From NCBI GenBank assembly GCA_016200445.1, contig JACQEQ010000168.1:1-16182 (forward strand): 16,182 bases of DNA, read 5' to 3'. The stretch comes from Gammaproteobacteria bacterium. Its GTDB lineage: Bacteria; Pseudomonadota; Gammaproteobacteria; SG8-11. Below are positions 8,003 to 15,798 of the stretch, piece after piece. The position numbers and the translations under genes are program-made. The notes beneath the pieces were generated by a model. That model had not been told where the DNA came from. It saw only the letters and a program-made list of their open reading frames with translations, and did no database searches. Position 1 is the stretch's first letter; every line of letters starts with the position of its first letter.

Positions 8003-8992
8003 TTGAGCCTGTTCAGCTTTATCTCCAAGCAGTTCGTCGATGTTATTCAATGGACCGAACCGGAAGCGGGCGTGCTGGCTTACCGCTATCCGATGCAGGA
8101 TCAGGAAATTCAAAACGGTGCGCAATTGGTCGTGCGCGAAATGCAGCGTGCGATGTTTCTCGACGAAGGCAAGTTCGCGGACAAATTCGAAGCGGGCACG
8201 TACACGCTTAATACCAACACGCTGCCGGTGCTCACCAACCTGCGCAATTGGGACAAATTCTTCGAGTCGCCGTACAAGGCCGATGTCTATTTTTTCAGCC
8301 TGCGCGAACAGATCGATCAAAAATGGGGCACGCCGCAGCCGGTGACGGTGCGCGACAAAGAATTCGGTGCGTTGCGGATACGCGCGCATGGCATTTATTC
8401 GTATCGGCTGACGGACCCGGAGAAGTTCTGGACCAAGCTGGTCACCAACGCCGACCGGTTCACCGTGTCGGAACTCGACGGGCAGCTGCGCTCATTGATC
8501 ATGACGTCGATGGCGGCGGCGCTCGGCCGCAGCCCCGTGCCGTTTGTTGACATGGCAGCGCAGCAAGACGTGTTGTCGAAGCAACTTCAAGACGCCATCG
8601 CGCCTGCGTTTCTCGATTACGGTTTGGAGCTGCGCAGTTATTTCGTGCAAAGCATTTCGTTGCCGGAGGAATTGCAGCAGCATTTGGACAAGGCGGCGCA
8701 AATCCGCATGGTCGGCGAGCTCGGCCGCTACACGCAATTTCAAACCGCCGACAGCATTCCCGCAGCGGCCGCCAATCCCGGCGGCACCGCTGCCGTGGGC
8801 GCCGGTTTGGGTGTGGGCGTTGCGATGGGTCAAGCCATGATGGGGGCGATGAATGCGGGCGTGCCGAATGCTGCGAGCAAAGAAGACCCGTTCGCATTGA
8901 TTGAAAAGTTAGGTGACCTGCTCAAGAAAGGACTCATCAGCCAGGAGGAGTTCGACAAGAAAAAAGCGGAGCTGCTTGGCCGGATCGGCTGA
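8003..8992 (+). CDS. SPFH-domain protein with C-terminal SHOCT domain (YdjI-like)
   Basis: This 329-residue protein belongs to the SPFH/band-7 superfamily, in the subgroup resembling Bacillus YdjI and annotated as 'virion core protein-like'. The SPFH core covers about residues 15-240, with an AxGRSPVPFVDMAAQQDVLS helix region and a typical ELRSYFVQSISLPEE strand-turn. A Gly/Ala/Met-rich linker (about 250-290) leads to a SHOCT module (about 295-329: KLGDLLKKGLISQEEFDKKK). SPFH proteins oligomerise on membranes and organise partners; no TM helix is visible here, so attachment may come through other operon members. The start is TTG at 8003, with GAGG 8 nt upstream and the next Met far inside. 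The stop overlaps the next start (TGATG). As first gene of the operon it probably acts as scaffold, which is inference. Confidence 0.88.
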   Translation: MSLFSFISKQFVDVIQWTEPEAGVLAYRYPMQDQEIQNGAQLVVREMQRAMFLDEGKFADKFEAGTYTLNTNTLPVLTNLRNWDKFFESPYKADVYFFSLREQIDQKWGTPQPVTVRDKEFGALRIRAHGIYSYRLTDPEKFWTKLVTNADRFTVSELDGQLRSLIMTSMAAALGRSPVPFVDMAAQQDVLSKQLQDAIAPAFLDYGLELRSYFVQSISLPEELQQHLDKAAQIRMVGELGRYTQFQTADSIPAAAANPGGTAAVGAGLGVGVAMGQAMMGAMNAGVPNAASKEDPFALIEKLGDLLKKGLISQEEFDKKKAELLGRIG

Positions 8993-9693
8993 TGAAATCT
9001 TTTCCCTGCCCAGCCTGCGGCGCGAGCATCGCGTTTCACTCGCCGGTATCGGTGCAAGCCGTGTGCACGCATTGTCAGTCCGTGGTCGTGCGTCGCGATG
9101 TCAACATCGAGACCATCGGCACCATGGCGGCGTTGCCGGAGGACATGAGCCCGCTGCACATCGGCAGCCAGGGGGTGTTCGGCAGCACGCAGTTTACGAT
9201 TATCGGGCGCGCGAAAATGGCCTGGGCGCACGGCTACTGGAACGAATGGTTTCTGTGGTGCGATGACGGCCGCCGTGGCTGGCTGGCGGAGGCGCAGGGA
9301 TCTTTCGCGTTCAGCTTCGAGTTGGAAGAGCCGTGGCCCGCCGATATCAAACGCGTTGTTGCTGATTTGAAGAAGCAGGTCGAACCAAAAAAATTGCTGG
9401 TGGCAAATCAAGCTTCGCTGAGCCATATCCAGGTAGGACACCTGTTCCGCTTTCACGGTGTCGCGTTGCAACTCATGGATGTCAAAGTTGCCCGCTGTTT
9501 GGGGAGCGAAGGCGAGCTGCCGTTCGCTGCCGCGCGTGGACGCTCCGCCGTTGCACTGGATTTTAGCGGTGACGACGGCGGGTTCGCCTGCATCGAATAT
9601 TCATTCGATACCGCACGCGTGTTCATCGGTGAATATATGGAATGGGATGAATTGAAAATCGACGGCGTCCGCGAGCTTGAGGGCTGGACGTGA
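8992..9693 (+). CDS. DUF4178-type protein with N-terminal zinc ribbon (233 aa)
   Basis: The first 28 residues hold a zinc ribbon, CPAC (6-9) and CTHC (25-28). The remainder matches my memory of DUF4178: an SH3-like beta module opening with IGSQGVFGSTQFTIIGRAKM and the WNEWFLWCDDGRRGWLAEAQ block, followed by a second related half (GHLFRFHGVALQLMDVKVAR). No signal peptide or TM is seen, so it is cytosolic. The function of the family is unproven; it commonly sits beside SPFH, DUF350 and spermidine-synthase-like genes. Its ATG shares one base with the SPFH stop, and its own stop overlaps the following GTG, which implies coupled translation. It is a shorter, soluble paralogue of the next gene. Confidence 0.8.
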   Translation: MKSFPCPACGASIAFHSPVSVQAVCTHCQSVVVRRDVNIETIGTMAALPEDMSPLHIGSQGVFGSTQFTIIGRAKMAWAHGYWNEWFLWCDDGRRGWLAEAQGSFAFSFELEEPWPADIKRVVADLKKQVEPKKLLVANQASLSHIQVGHLFRFHGVALQLMDVKVARCLGSEGELPFAAARGRSAVALDFSGDDGGFACIEYSFDTARVFIGEYMEWDELKIDGVRELEGWT

Positions 9694-11018
9694 CAGAGCC
9701 GATCTTGACATCAAACGACGGCGCCGGAATTCCGCAGGCACGATTAAAAGGCAAGCCCAAGCTATTCGATTGTCCCGCTTGCGGCGGCAGCATCAAGTTA
9801 AATGCAGTCGGCCACTCCATCCGCGCCATTTGCATACATTGCGGATCATTAATCGACACGTCCAACGAACATCTGCGTTTGATCCAGCGCATGCACGAGA
9901 AGCTGCGGCCTTCCGTACTGCAATTGGGGACGTATGGAACCTTGCAGGGGAAACGTTGGCAGGTCATCGGCTGGATTGAAAAACAGGATTCCGCGAGCCG
10001 GGTTTCATGGGATGAATATTTATTGTTCAACCCGTTTTACGGATTTCGCTTTTTGGTCGAGGCGCAGGGCCATTGGACCTTGCTTGAGGTCGTTAAAAGC
10101 AAAGTATCGGCCCCTGCGGGGCAGGTTCATGTGCAGTTTAGCGAACGTACATATGATCTGTATCAAGAGGGGAGAACGGAGGTAACCTATGTTGCCGGCG
10201 AGTTTTATTGGGAAGTGGCGCGCGGCGATGCCAGTATGGTCCGGGATTATATTGCACCGCCTTTTCTGCTCTCTGTAGAACGCAGCGATGGCGAAATCAA
10301 TGTTGCACACGGCGAGTATCTTGAGCCGTCCCTGGTCGCTGCCACGTTTGGGTTAGGCGATAGAATGCCTGATGCGGATGACGTTGCACCGAATCAACCG
10401 TCACCTTACAAAGCAAGCTGGCGCGTGATCCGTAACACGGCGGCGTTGTTTATTTTTTGCGCGGTGATGATCCAGTTTGGCGCAATCAGTCTTGCAGACA
10501 ATGAAACCGTACTGAGCAAAGACATCAGCTTTAGTGCCTCCGAAGCAGATAAGTCCGTGGTCATTCCCGGCCTTAAATTTTCTGACCAGCTCGCAGACGT
10601 GGTAGTGGAAACCACCGGCTTGCTCGACAACCAATGGATGGAGATCGACTTCGAGTTGGTGAACGACAAAACCGAACAGCGCTACAAATTCCGCAACGCG
10701 ATGGAGTACTACAGCGGTCGCGATGGTCTCGACTATTGGTCAGAAGGCAGTAATCACAGCGATGCGGTGCTGTCCACGGTTTCGGGTGGTGACTATACCT
10801 TGGTTGCGGATACCGACACCGGGCCGCCCAAGGCAACGGTTGCATGGAGTCTGCGTATACGTCGAGACGTGGCGCTGTGGGCTAATTTTTGGACGGTGCT
10901 GTTGTTGGGTGGATTGATACCGCTGTACGTGCTGATACGTCACCACGGTTTCGAAAAGAAGCGCTGGTCGCAAAGCGACTATACCCCGGTGGTGTATCGA
11001 GACTCATCCGACAATTAG
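9690..11018 (+). CDS. Membrane-anchored DUF4178-type protein with zinc ribbon (442 aa)
   Basis: This longer paralogue of the preceding gene has a zinc ribbon (CPAC 28-31, CIHC 48-51), then a DUF4178 module (about 70-240) with LGTYGTLQGKRWQVIGWIEK and a WDEYLLFNPFYGFRFLVEAQ block. A transmembrane helix follows at about 248-268 (NTAALFIFCAVMIQFGAISL), a beta-rich region of about 125 residues, and a second helix at about 396-416 (FWTVLLLGGLIPLYVLI) with a positively charged tail. If the zinc ribbon is cytosolic, the 270-395 region faces the periplasm, so the protein would bridge the membrane. The start is GTG at 9690, overlapping the previous stop (GTGA) and preceded by GAGGG. Role unknown; coupling of a cytosolic sensor module to the envelope is inference. 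Confidence 0.8.
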   Translation: MTEPILTSNDGAGIPQARLKGKPKLFDCPACGGSIKLNAVGHSIRAICIHCGSLIDTSNEHLRLIQRMHEKLRPSVLQLGTYGTLQGKRWQVIGWIEKQDSASRVSWDEYLLFNPFYGFRFLVEAQGHWTLLEVVKSKVSAPAGQVHVQFSERTYDLYQEGRTEVTYVAGEFYWEVARGDASMVRDYIAPPFLLSVERSDGEINVAHGEYLEPSLVAATFGLGDRMPDADDVAPNQPSPYKASWRVIRNTAALFIFCAVMIQFGAISLADNETVLSKDISFSASEADKSVVIPGLKFSDQLADVVVETTGLLDNQWMEIDFELVNDKTEQRYKFRNAMEYYSGRDGLDYWSEGSNHSDAVLSTVSGGDYTLVADTDTGPPKATVAWSLRIRRDVALWANFWTVLLLGGLIPLYVLIRHHGFEKKRWSQSDYTPVVYRDSSDN

Positions 11019-11029
11019 AAAAAATCGTC

Positions 11030-11170
11030 ATGGCGACCTTCTACAAAATAGTGTGCGCGCTCTTGCTGGCGGGACTGACGGCCGGCCACGTGGTCGGCTG
11101 GAGTGTCGTCGATTTAGTGCAGTCCAAGACACGGTCCGCGTCGCATTCGGCCAACATCACCCACAAATAG
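11030..11170 (+). CDS. Small single-span membrane protein (46 aa)
   Basis: This short frame, from the ATG at 11030 to the TAG at 11168, begins MATFYKIVCALLLAGLTAGH, which is one hydrophobic helix or uncleaved signal. It continues VVGWSVVDLVQSKTRSASHS and ends in a polar tail. It sits 11 bp after the DUF4178 stop and 9 bp before the DUF350 start, so it fits the operon spacing exactly. The ribosome binding site is weak (an A-rich run), so translation may depend on coupling. I do not recognise a family. It could be an assembly subunit of the neighbouring membrane proteins. Confidence 0.6.
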   Translation: MATFYKIVCALLLAGLTAGHVVGWSVVDLVQSKTRSASHSANITHK

Positions 11171-11179
11171 GAGCCTTCA

Positions 11180-11401
11180 ATGGAAGACATCATTTCACTG
11201 CGATCATTAATCGGCGCGCTGGTTTACTCGGCGGTTGGGCTGGTGTTGTTCTTCGTGACTTTTTTCGGGTTGGATCGCGCCGTGCCGCGTTTTAGCCTGT
11301 GGGAAGAGCTGATCGAGAAACAGAACCGGGCGCTGGCAGTATTTCTCGGTGCGATTGCGATCGGGATTTCCATCATCGTTTCCGCAGCGATTCATGGATA
11401 G
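11180..11401 (+). CDS. DUF350 (YjfL-like) inner-membrane protein (73 aa)
   Basis: This is a small integral membrane protein with two helices: residues about 9-31 (LIGALVYSAVGLVLFFVTFF) and about 50-70 (LAVFLGAIAIGISIIVSAAI). They are separated by a charged loop containing LWEELIEKQNRALA, the conserved DUF350 signature (E-x-N-xA). E. coli YjfL belongs to this family; it carries two such repeats, whereas this one has a single unit. The activity is unknown, but the family recurs with polyamine-metabolism genes, for instance near the glutathionylspermidine-synthase-like YjfC in E. coli. AGGAG lies 6 nt before the ATG. Its last codons overlap the next gene's start by 8 bp. Confidence 0.85.
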   Translation: MEDIISLRSLIGALVYSAVGLVLFFVTFFGLDRAVPRFSLWEELIEKQNRALAVFLGAIAIGISIIVSAAIHG

Positions 11402-12977
11402 TTCGGAAGCAACACCGGATACTTCGAGCATCGAACCGCAACGCAGCGCTAACGCGTCGATGACGTTGCTGCTGCTGTTCTCGGTTTTTGTCATCGCCAC
11501 CTGCGGGTTGATTTACGAGCTCATCGCCGGAACGCTCGCAAGCTATTTGCTGGGCGATTCCGTCACGCAGTTTTCCACGGTGATCGGTTGTTATCTGTTC
11601 GCGATGGGCATCGGCTCATGGCTATCGCGTTACATCTCACGCCAACTGCTGCTGGTGTTTGTTCAAGTCGAGATTCTCATCGGCGCCGTCGGGGGCTCAT
11701 CGGCGGCGGTGTTATTCCTGATGTTCGAGCATGTCGAATCGTTCCGTGTGTTGTTGTATTTCATGGTCGGTTTGATCGGCATGTTAGTCGGCATCGAGAT
11801 CCCATTGCTGCTGCGCATTCTGAAGGACAAGCTGGAATTCAAGGATTTAGTTTCCAAGATCTTTACCTTCGATTACATTGGTGCGTTGTTCGCTTCGATT
11901 TTGTTTCCATTGTGGCTGGTGCCGCAGCTTGGTTTGGTTAAATCCAGCTTTTTATTCGGTATTCTGAATGTCAGCGTCGCGCTGTGGTTGCTGTACGCGC
12001 TGCACGAAAATATTCCTTTATTGCGTTTGCACCGCACCGCCGCCATCGCCACCGTATGCGCGCTGACGCTCGGCTTGGTATTTTCCGAAACGCTGGTGCA
12101 CATCGCCGAAGCCGACAGTTATCACGGCAAAGTCATCTACGCCGAATCGACGCCGTATCAGCGGATTGTGTTGACGCGCGAGCACGATGATCTGCGGCTG
12201 TTTCTGAACGGCAATCTGCAATTTAATTCCCGCGACGAGTATCGCTACCACGAAGCCTTGGTGCACCCGGCGCTCGCCGCGCTCGCTAGCCCACGGCGCG
12301 TGTTGATCATCGGCGGCGGGGACGGGCTGGCACTGCGCGAAGTGCTGAAATATCCCTCCATCGAACACATCACGCTGGTTGATTTGGATGCGCACATGAC
12401 GCAGTTGTTTTCAACACAAGCTCTGCTGGTGCAACTCAATCAAGGCGCGCTCGCCAGCGAACGTTTGACGCTGGTGCACCAAGACGCGTTCTTGTGGGTT
12501 AAATCCAATGCGGAACTGGCGCAACGCGAAGCGTTCGACGCCATCATCGTCGACGTGCCGGATCCGGCGACGTTCTCGATCGGCAAGTTGTACTCGCTGG
12601 CGTTTTTCAACGAACTGCACAAACTGCTCGCGCCCAATGGACTGGTTGTGGTGCAGAGTACTTCGCCGTGGGTCGCCCGAAAAACGTTTTGGTGTGTCAA
12701 CAACACGCTTGAACAGGCGGGTTTTTTTACCGCGCCCTACCATGTGTATGTGCCCTCCTTCGGCGAGTGGGGCTACGTGCTTGCGGGCCAGCAGCCTTAT
12801 GTTGCGCCGCGCGTTTTTCCAGCCAATTTACGCTTTATTTCGCGTGAAGCATTGCCGGCGATGTTTGCGTTTCCGTTGGATATGGCGCGGGTCGATACAA
12901 AAATACAGCGTTTGGACGATCAGATTCTGGTCCGTTATTTCGATGCGGAGTGGGGCGCGTATGCGTCGGCAAACTAA
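11394..12977 (+). CDS. Membrane-bound spermidine-synthase-like aminopropyltransferase (527 aa)
   Basis: The N-terminal half (about residues 23-230) has seven hydrophobic helices, starting MTLLLLFSVFVIATCGLIYE. The C-terminal half is a Rossmann spermidine-synthase domain. It contains RYHEALVHPALA (the substrate-gate region of SpeE), IIGGGDGLALREVL (GGGDG at 307-311, binding the decarboxylated-SAM or SAM nucleoside), LVDLD (D330 and D332, ribose-binding acid) and VDVPDP (D387 and D390, equivalent to the catalytic acid loop DSTDP of SpeE). The expected reaction is aminopropyl transfer from decarboxylated SAM to an amine, but membrane-fused members may use a different acceptor. The start at 11394 overlaps DUF350; an in-frame ATG at 11349 would add 15 unlikely residues. 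No SAM decarboxylase gene is in the window. Confidence 0.92.
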   Translation: MDSSEATPDTSSIEPQRSANASMTLLLLFSVFVIATCGLIYELIAGTLASYLLGDSVTQFSTVIGCYLFAMGIGSWLSRYISRQLLLVFVQVEILIGAVGGSSAAVLFLMFEHVESFRVLLYFMVGLIGMLVGIEIPLLLRILKDKLEFKDLVSKIFTFDYIGALFASILFPLWLVPQLGLVKSSFLFGILNVSVALWLLYALHENIPLLRLHRTAAIATVCALTLGLVFSETLVHIAEADSYHGKVIYAESTPYQRIVLTREHDDLRLFLNGNLQFNSRDEYRYHEALVHPALAALASPRRVLIIGGGDGLALREVLKYPSIEHITLVDLDAHMTQLFSTQALLVQLNQGALASERLTLVHQDAFLWVKSNAELAQREAFDAIIVDVPDPATFSIGKLYSLAFFNELHKLLAPNGLVVVQSTSPWVARKTFWCVNNTLEQAGFFTAPYHVYVPSFGEWGYVLAGQQPYVAPRVFPANLRFISREALPAMFAFPLDMARVDTKIQRLDDQILVRYFDAEWGAYASAN

Positions 12978-12989
12978 TCGCTGCAAGCC

Positions 12990-14427
12990 ATGAGGCGCCC
13001 GGGCTTTACTCGCCGCCGTTTTCTTCTTGCCGCCGCAACGACAGCCGCAACAGCGGCGGGTATGGGGTTCTGGCCGCAGACATCCGCACGTGTCCCCGGC
13101 AGCCTGCTCGGCCCCTCGGCCGAATGGGGTCACAAACTACGCGACGGTTTCGTATTACCCGAACCCAGCCACACCGAACACGTCGACGTTGCCATCATCG
13201 GCGGTGGGATCAGCGGACTTGCCGCCGGTTATCGATTGAAAACACGCACCGGATTGCGCGTGAAATTGCTGGAATTGGAAACCGAAACCGGCGGGAATGC
13301 GCGCGCCGGGGGCAAGCTTAGTACCGCAGCTCGGGCTTGCAGAATCCGACCGCTTGCAAAGCGTCGCGTTTTTTCTGCGCATGGACGCGCTGAAATCCGC
13401 GCGCGGCGGCGATGGCCGCAAGTTGTTCGCGATTCCGTTGGAGCGCAGTTCGACGGAGCGCGCGTGGCGCGATCTTGACCGCATGAGTTTCGCGCAGTGG
13501 TTGCAACAGGAAGGCTTCACCAGCGTGCCGTTGCTCTGGTATATCAACTACGCCTGCCGCGACGATTTTGGTACCCCCTTAGAACACACGTCGGCGTGGG
13601 CCGGGTTGTTCTACTTCGCCGCGCGTAATCCGAATCCGGCGGATTGCGCAGCGCACAGTGTGCTTACCTGGCCGGAAGGCAATGCGTGGCTGGCGGAGCG
13701 CCTGGCCGCGCCGCTCGCGGCCGAAACACAAACCGGCGCGGTGGTAACACGGGTGCGCAACGGACGCGGCGGCGTAGAAGTCGACTACTGGCACGTCGCA
13801 ACGCAAACCGCGCGCCGCGTGGTCGCAGGTGCCGCGATTCTAGCGATTCCGCGCACGCTTGCCGCGCGTGTGGTGCAAGATCCTAACGCGCGGATCAACA
13901 GTGAAGGCTTTGTTTACACGCCCTGGGCTATCGCCAATATCACGCTGGACCGTTCGCCTGCGGGCGAGGGCGAGGCGCTGTCGTGGGACAATGTGATTTA
14001 CAACAGCCCGTTGCTGGGCTATGTCGTCGCGACGCATCAGCGCCTGGAACCGGCGCGCACGGAAACGGTATTGACATATTACTGGCCGCTGACGCACACC
14101 ACGCCTGCGGCTGCGCGGCGCGAAGCGCAGCAGCGCAGCCATGACGCATGGTCGGAGATGTTTTTGTCGGAATTACTGCGCATCCATCCCGAGTTGCGCG
14201 GCCAGGTTCGCCACATCGACGTTTGGATCTGGGGCCATGGCATGATCCGCCCGGAACCGGGTTTCATCTGGGGAGACGCGCGCCAACGCGCCGCGCAACA
14301 CCAGCCGCCGTATTTCTTTGCGCATTCGGATCTGAGCGGTGTTTCAATTTTTGAAGAAGCCTACACACGCGGTGTGTTGTCGGCGGATGCGGCCGTGCAA
14401 TTTTTAACACGAGCGGCACACGGATGA
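12990..14427 (+). pseudogene. Tat-exported FAD-dependent amine-oxidase-like oxidoreductase, disrupted by internal deletion and frameshift
   Basis: The first part (ATG 12990) has a twin-arginine signal, TRRRFLL plus an Ala-rich hydrophobic run to about residue 27. A VDVAIIGGGISGLAAGYRL dinucleotide-binding fold (GGGISG at 71-76) and LLELETETGGNARAG follow, after which that frame becomes nonsense (KLSTAARACRIRP) and stops at 13478. The second part resumes in another frame near 13320 with SLVPQLGLAESDRLQSVAFF. It continues through SMAQW-like SFAQWLQQEGF to the C-terminal FAD motif YFFAHSDLSGVSIFEEAYTR and the stop at 14427. Intact relatives run on after GGNARSG with a substrate-domain block absent here; about 50-80 residues seem missing. 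The protein would be a periplasmic oxidase of an amine, fitting the aminopropyltransferase encoded 12 bp upstream. The stop overlaps the next start (ATGA). Confidence 0.82.
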
Positions 14428-15317
14428 GGCGCCAGGTTTCGCCACAGCAACCGTGGCTGCTGTCGGCAGGTTTCGATGGAGTATTTATTCTCGCCCCGGC
14501 CGCGGCCGTTACCGCTGCGGTATTGATCTTCCCGCTCCTATTCTGGCGGGTGCTGGCGTATCTGGCGGTGTTTCACTTCGTGCGGCAGCAATACGGCTTC
14601 ATGATGATGTACAAACGCGCCGAGCCGCGTTTGGGCGCATGGCAGCATCGCATCGACCAAACCGTTATCTATCTTGCGCCGCTTTATCCGTTGATATACT
14701 GGCATAGCCATGCGCGTGAATTCAGTTGGTTCATTGCCGGTGATTTTTTTCAGATGGCCGCAACCTGGCCCAGCACGGTTGTGGGCACGGTCTACGTTGC
14801 TGCAATCGTTGCCTACCTCGCAAAGGAAATTTTGCTGTACCAACGCACGCGCTACTTCAACCTCCCGCGCAACGGCTTGCTGCTCGGCACCGCGCTGTCG
14901 TGGTATGTCGGCATCGTCGCCTTCGATAACGACCTTGCGTTTACCGCGACCAACGTCATCGCCCACGGCATCCCGTATATGGCTTTAATTTGGCTGTATC
15001 GCCGCAACGCCGATGCCACGCCGGAATCAACCCGCCGCTGGACGGCGTGGTTCACGCCGATGTTTTTGGGCTCGATCGGCGTGCTCGCCTATTGCGAAGA
15101 AACACTGTGGGACGGCATGGTGTGGCGCGACCACGCCGCCGTTCTGCCGTGGTCGAGCGTGCTGCCACAAGTCACCGATATGACCTGGCTCGCGCTGCTG
15201 GTTCCGCTGCTGGTCGTACCGCAAGCCACGCACTATATTCTTGACGCCTACATCTGGCGCCTTCGCGAGCCGGGAACGGTGTGGAAAGAAGTCTTGTTTA
15301 AAACCAAAGTCGAGTAG
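14424..15317 (+). CDS. Multi-pass integral membrane protein, probably missing an internal segment (297 aa)
   Basis: This is an inner-membrane protein with about seven hydrophobic helices. Recognisable blocks are FWRVLAYLAVFHFVRQQYGF (residues about 41-60), APLYPLIYWHSHAREFSWF (about 92-110), TATNVIAHGIPYMALIWLYR (about 175-194) and the C-terminal QATHYILDAYIWR. The several His residues next to helices (FHFVRQQYGF, VIAHGIPY, THYILD) resemble a metal- or haem-binding or desaturase-like arrangement, though I know no proven function. Relatives that I recall have a helix-loop-helix with a DVAHVxxTxxRTY signature between the first helix and FWRVLAY. Here the first helix (AAAVTAAVLIFP) runs straight into LLFWRVLAY, suggesting an in-frame loss of about 55-60 residues. 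The gene is the last of the operon and is coupled to the oxidase by ATGA. No clear terminator follows. Confidence 0.75.
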   Translation: MRRQVSPQQPWLLSAGFDGVFILAPAAAVTAAVLIFPLLFWRVLAYLAVFHFVRQQYGFMMMYKRAEPRLGAWQHRIDQTVIYLAPLYPLIYWHSHAREFSWFIAGDFFQMAATWPSTVVGTVYVAAIVAYLAKEILLYQRTRYFNLPRNGLLLGTALSWYVGIVAFDNDLAFTATNVIAHGIPYMALIWLYRRNADATPESTRRWTAWFTPMFLGSIGVLAYCEETLWDGMVWRDHAAVLPWSSVLPQVTDMTWLALLVPLLVVPQATHYILDAYIWRLREPGTVWKEVLFKTKVE

Positions 15318-15602
15318 TTATTAACGTGACCGCGATCATTGTTGAAATCTTTGCCGGGATTTGCAGCCTTCGATATGTTTCGTTTCATGGTTCGCGCCGT
15401 TCGACCCAGTGGAAAATACATGACTATGAATACCCAAGTCATGTTCCGCCTAATCTTAACGACATGAACTACGAATGCAGCTTTCGTCCAATTTGAAACG
15501 TTTGTTATTCTCGGAAGTGGATATTTTGCGAGCGCGATAGCAACACTCGAATTTGCATGAATTGATCTGTCCATGACAGTAGCAGCGCGATTGCCCTGAC
15601 TC
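15318..15602. other. Gene-free stretch after the operon
   Basis: I see no convincing coding frame, RNA gene, repeat or strong terminator hairpin here. A minus-strand frame across 15248-15574 runs antisense into the membrane-protein gene and has no recognisable motif. Confidence 0.5.
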
Positions 15603-15783
15603 TTATCTCCGCCGGTACAGCCATAACGTTACCGGCGCCAGTGTCAGGGTCAGTGCACAGGCGTTAACAGTGCGAGACCGAGGTCAGACAATGTCACGCT
15701 AGGATTCCCAGCAGAATATACTGCATATACTGATCGGTCGATCCGGCCAGCGCGCCGCCGAACACAAACGTGAACAACAGCCA
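15603..15783 (-). pseudogene. Remnant of a DrrB-type ABC-2 exporter permease
   Basis: Two pieces survive in different frames. The first, from about 15783 down to a TGA at 15694-15696, reads LLFTFVFGGALAGST and QYMQYILLGILA. This matches the first helix and the following loop of DrrB-type ABC-2 permeases. The second, about 15668 down to a TAA at 15603, reads ACALTLTLAPVTLWLYRRR, a typical final helix and basic tail of the same family. The about 200 residues usually between them are gone and the intervening bases carry stops. Order and strand agree with the ATPase remnant just upstream. It cannot make a working permease. Confidence 0.7.
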
Positions 15784-15798
15784 TGGTGGTGTCTGTGT

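Noticed and set aside
8830..9471. Minus-strand frame of 213 codons over the SPFH/DUF4178 junction
   Set aside because: It is antisense to two overlapping genes with clear domains, and no domain or ribosome binding site supports it.
15248..15574. Minus-strand frame of 108 codons after the operon
   Set aside because: It begins in unrecognised sequence and runs antisense into the last operon gene; no family resemblance.
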